This document shows, in pieces, positions 61,828 to 64,000 of a DNA stretch of 64,000 nt; position 1 is the stretch's first letter, and each line of letters starts with the position of its first letter. The stretch covers positions 1 to 64,000 of the forward strand of contig NZ_JANIIC010000028.1 of assembly GCF_024519315.1 (NCBI RefSeq), in the 5' to 3' direction. The notes below the pieces were generated by a model. It was not told where the DNA came from, made no database searches, and was given only the letters and a program-made list of their open reading frames with translations. The translations under genes were made by a program, and so were the position numbers. This DNA is from Streptomyces malaysiensis subsp. samsunensis. GTDB taxonomy: Bacteria > Actinomycetota > Actinomycetes > Streptomycetales > Streptomycetaceae.

Positions 61828-61920
61828 AGCGTTCGATATGCGGCTCCGCCGCGTGGGCGACCGGCCACGGCGCCGCCACGGGCGATCGACGCAGGTCGGC
61901 GGTTCCAGCGGAGCGCTCAG
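61828..61920 (+). repeat. intergenic repeat element, copy C (shortened)
   Basis: Has TTCGATATGCGGCTCCGCCG, GGCGACCGGCCACGGCGCCG, GATCGACGCAGGTCGG and a GGTTCCAGCGGAGCGCT tail, in the same order as copy A, but the CGCCCCGAAGGGGCG palindrome is missing. It lies just after the lipoprotein terminator and ends at the LacI stop. Confidence 0.75.
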
Positions 61921-62975
61921 CCGTGTGGTGGGGCCGTGGAGGAGCGGGCCATCAGTTCGGCCCTGACCATCGCCACTCCGCCCGGCGGCTGCGGCTCGCG
62001 GCCCAGGGCCAGCCGCCCGGCCCGCGCGCCCGCGTCGTGCAGCGGCAGCCGCATGGTGGTGAGGGCGGGGACGGCGTCCGCGCTGAACGGGAGGTCGTCG
62101 AAGCCCGCGACCGAGACGTCCTCGGGGATCCGCAGCCCCTGGTCGCGCAGGGCCGCGCAGACGCCGAGCGCGATGGTGTCGTTGGCGGCGACGATGGCCG
62201 TCGAGCTCCGGTCGCGGCGCAGCAGTTCGAGGGTGGCGTCATAGCCGGAGGCGCGGTCGTACAGGCCGTGCACGGTCAGCCGCTCCTCGTCGGCGTCGGG
62301 ACCGTTCACCCCCGCGGCGCCGAGCGCCGCCCGGTGGCCCTCCAGCCGGTGGCGGGTCGTGGTGCGATCGGCGGGGCCCGCCACATAGCCGATCCGGCGG
62401 TGGCCGAGGGTCAGCAGATGTTCGGTGAGCCGACGGGCGCCGCCGCGGTTGTCGAAGGTGAGGGTGGTCGCGTCCTCGATCGGCGGGCGGCCGCACAGCA
62501 CCACCCGGGTGCCGGACGCGGCCAGCCGGGACGCCTTGGCGGCCACGGCGGCGGCGTGGTCGGGGTGTTCGACCGCGCCGCCGGTGAGCACGACGGCGGC
62601 CGCGCGCTGCCGCTGGAGCAGGGTCAGGTAGTTCAGCTCGCGCTCGGGGGAACCGCCGGTGTTGCAGATGACCGCGAGCTTCTCGCCGCCCCGGCCCGGT
62701 TCGCCTCCCGGTGCGCCCATTTCGGCCTGTACGGCGCCCGCGATGATTCCGAAGAAGGGGTCCGCGATGTCGTTGACGAGCACTCCGACCAGATCGGAGG
62801 TGGCAGCGGCGAGAGCGCTTGCCGGTCCATTGACCACGTACTCCAGCTCATCGACCGCTCGCAGCACCCGGGTCCGGGTCGACTCGGCGACGGGGTAGTT
62901 GCCACTCAGGACGCGCGACACGGTGGCCGCCGAGACCCGAGCCCGTGCCGCCACATCGGCCAGGGTCACTGCCAT
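61917..62975 (-). CDS. LacI-family regulator
   Basis: 352 residues: LacI HTH (about 3-25; TLADVAARARVSAATVSRVL), hinge SALAAATSDLVG, then a periplasmic-binding-protein-like sugar domain (about 60-335; HLLTLGHRRIGYVAGPADRT, VAANDTIALGVCAALRDQGL, VSVAGFDDLPFS). Divergent from the Gfo/Idh oxidoreductase; a site at 63113-63126 with AAGCGCTT core fits a LacI operator in front of it. It probably represses that gene and releases it with a sugar or inositol-like ligand. Confidence 0.92.
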   Translation of the reverse strand: MAVTLADVAARARVSAATVSRVLSGNYPVAESTRTRVLRAVDELEYVVNGPASALAAATSDLVGVLVNDIADPFFGIIAGAVQAEMGAPGGEPGRGGEKLAVICNTGGSPERELNYLTLLQRQRAAAVVLTGGAVEHPDHAAAVAAKASRLAASGTRVVLCGRPPIEDATTLTFDNRGGARRLTEHLLTLGHRRIGYVAGPADRTTTRHRLEGHRAALGAAGVNGPDADEERLTVHGLYDRASGYDATLELLRRDRSSTAIVAANDTIALGVCAALRDQGLRIPEDVSVAGFDDLPFSADAVPALTTMRLPLHDAGARAGRLALGREPQPPGGVAMVRAELMARSSTAPPHG

Positions 62976-63112
62976 GTTTCCTCCGTTGGGTGGTCACTTT
63001 CCGGTACACCGTGCGCGCTGGTAGGGCCCTCCATGCTCTCACTCCAGGAGCGGCGCGATTCTGCCCTCCGGGGTCTTGTCCTGTCATCCGGACCATGCCT
63101 AGGGTCCTCCCC

Positions 63113-63126
63113 AGCAAGCGCTTACC
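63113..63126. promoter_or_regulatory. AGCAAGCGCTTACC, probable LacI operator
   Basis: A palindrome-like 14-mer 24 bases before the oxidoreductase ATG (63150), with the central CGCT spacing typical of Streptomyces LacI-family sites. Inferred. Confidence 0.6.
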
Positions 63127-63149
63127 CCCGGCGCGAGGAGCTTTAGCCC

Positions 63150-64000
63150 ATGGCCGCAGCAGACACCGCCCGTATCCGTGCCGCAGTGGTCGGCACCGGA
63201 GGAATCGTCACCGGCAGCCATCTGCCCGCACTGCGTGATCACGCCGACCGTGTGGACCTCGTCGCCGCCGTCGACGTGGCCACGGACCGGCTCGACGCCT
63301 TCCGCGCCACCGCGGCCGAGGGCGGCACCTTCGATGTCACCGGCTATTCCGACGCGACGGCCATGCTGGCGGCCGAGCGTCCCGACCTGGTCCTCATCGG
63401 CACCCCGCCCTCCCTGCACCGCGAGCAGACGGTGGCCGCGCTGAAGGCCGGCGCCTGGGTGCTGTGCGAGAAGCCGCTGTGCCTCACGCTCGCCGAGTAC
63501 GACGAGATCGCCGGGGCCGAGCGGGAGGCGGGCGGCCCGTACGCCTCCGTGGTCTTCCAGCACCGCTACGGCTCGGGCGCCGTCCACGCCCGCGAGTTGC
63601 TGGCCGAGGGCGCCCTGGGCCGGCCGCTGGTGGCCCACTGCCAGACCACCTGGCACCGTGACACCGCCTACTACGCGGTGCCGTGGCGCGGCCGTTGGGA
63701 GACCGAGGGCGGCGGCCCGTCCATGGGCCACGGCATCCACCAGATGGATCTGCTGCTCCACCTCCTCGGCGACTGGACCGAGATCCGCGGCATGGCCGGA
63801 CGCCTGGTCCACACCGTGGAGAGCGAGGACGTCTCCACCGCGCTGGTGCGGTTCGCGGGCGGCACCATGGCCACCGTCGTCAACAGCGTGCTCTCACCCG
63901 ACGAGGTCAGCCGGATCCGCATCGACTGCGCGGACGCCACCGTCGAGCTGACCCACCTCTACGGCCACCGCAACGACGACTGGGTCTACACCCCGGCCCC
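63150..64000 (+). CDS. Gfo/Idh/MocA-family oxidoreductase (cut by window end)
   Basis: At least 283 residues; the frame is open at the window end. N-terminal Rossmann fold (AAVVGTGGIVTGSHLPALRD, LIGTPPSLHREQTVAALKAG) with the EKPLC motif (Lys-Pro of the family active site) and a C-terminal beta domain (ALGRPLVAHCQTTWHRDTA, GGGPSMGHGIHQMDLLLHLL). ATG 63150 follows CGAGGAG. An NAD(P)-dependent dehydrogenase of sugars, inositols or related polyols; substrate probably sensed by the divergent LacI protein. Confidence 0.92.
   Translation, partial: MAAADTARIRAAVVGTGGIVTGSHLPALRDHADRVDLVAAVDVATDRLDAFRATAAEGGTFDVTGYSDATAMLAAERPDLVLIGTPPSLHREQTVAALKAGAWVLCEKPLCLTLAEYDEIAGAEREAGGPYASVVFQHRYGSGAVHARELLAEGALGRPLVAHCQTTWHRDTAYYAVPWRGRWETEGGGPSMGHGIHQMDLLLHLLGDWTEIRGMAGRLVHTVESEDVSTALVRFAGGTMATVVNSVLSPDEVSRIRIDCADATVELTHLYGHRNDDWVYTPA

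Overview
The window is chromosomal DNA from a high-GC actinomycete, almost certainly a Streptomyces. The evidence is codon use with G/C in nearly every third position, an adpA-orn pair with a TTA codon in adpA, an SCO5918-type gene divergent from a cold-shock/DEAD-box pair, and many one- and two-component regulators. From memory, gene order from about 12 kb to 51 kb follows the S. coelicolor core segment around SCO2758-SCO2793, with extra genes inserted; I could not run an alignment to confirm this. No rRNA, CRISPR array, insertion sequence or prophage was seen. There is one tRNA (His).

Left part (1-12 kb), accessory-looking: a secreted N,N-dimethylformamidase-beta-like gene broken by two single-base frameshifts; a helix-turn-helix/Clp-N regulator with two matched palindromes in front of it; MerR and TetR regulators with an NADPH:quinone-type oxidoreductase; a C39-like peptidase; a second methionine aminopeptidase divergent from a small HTH protein; an XRE/MmyB regulator; a secreted beta-propeller protein; and a small XRE/DUF6879 operon ending near tRNA-His.

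Middle part (12-35 kb), core-like: orn and the developmental master regulator adpA; a universal stress protein; an amino-sugar block (glmS, a 91-residue protein, a DUF4429-SHOCT protein, and hexA preceded by a DasR-like site); an extremely GC-rich repeat tract; and a leucine/branched acyl-CoA catabolic cluster (acyl-CoA dehydrogenase, HMG-CoA lyase, biotin carboxylase-BCCP subunit, carboxyltransferase subunit) divergent from a TetR gene, followed by a second acyl-CoA dehydrogenase and thioesterase II. Then come a phosphatase-like protein and the cold-shock protein/DEAD-box helicase pair.

Right part (35-64 kb): an ArsR/SRPBCC pair; an overlapping four-gene unit (secreted hydrolase, membrane acyltransferase, histidine kinase, response regulator); an AraC regulator; a 1312-residue fused heterodimer-type ABC exporter; an S37 peptidase; a NagZ-type glycosidase; LysR/EamA; a sugar isomerase; a methyltransferase with a probable CTG start; an ECF sigma factor with its membrane partner; a MarR-GNAT fusion; a lipoprotein with an internal duplication; and a LacI regulator divergent from a Gfo/Idh oxidoreductase cut by the window edge.

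The most striking features not explained by genes are: (i) a roughly 100-150 bp element present three times just downstream of stop codons; (ii) a 17-bp terminator stem whose 3' arm is amplified into six 15-bp repeats; (iii) an 87-bp triplication and long low-complexity insertion inside the biotin carboxylase subunit; (iv) four genes with the rare TTA codon, three of them regulators; and (v) several other minisatellites at gene ends.
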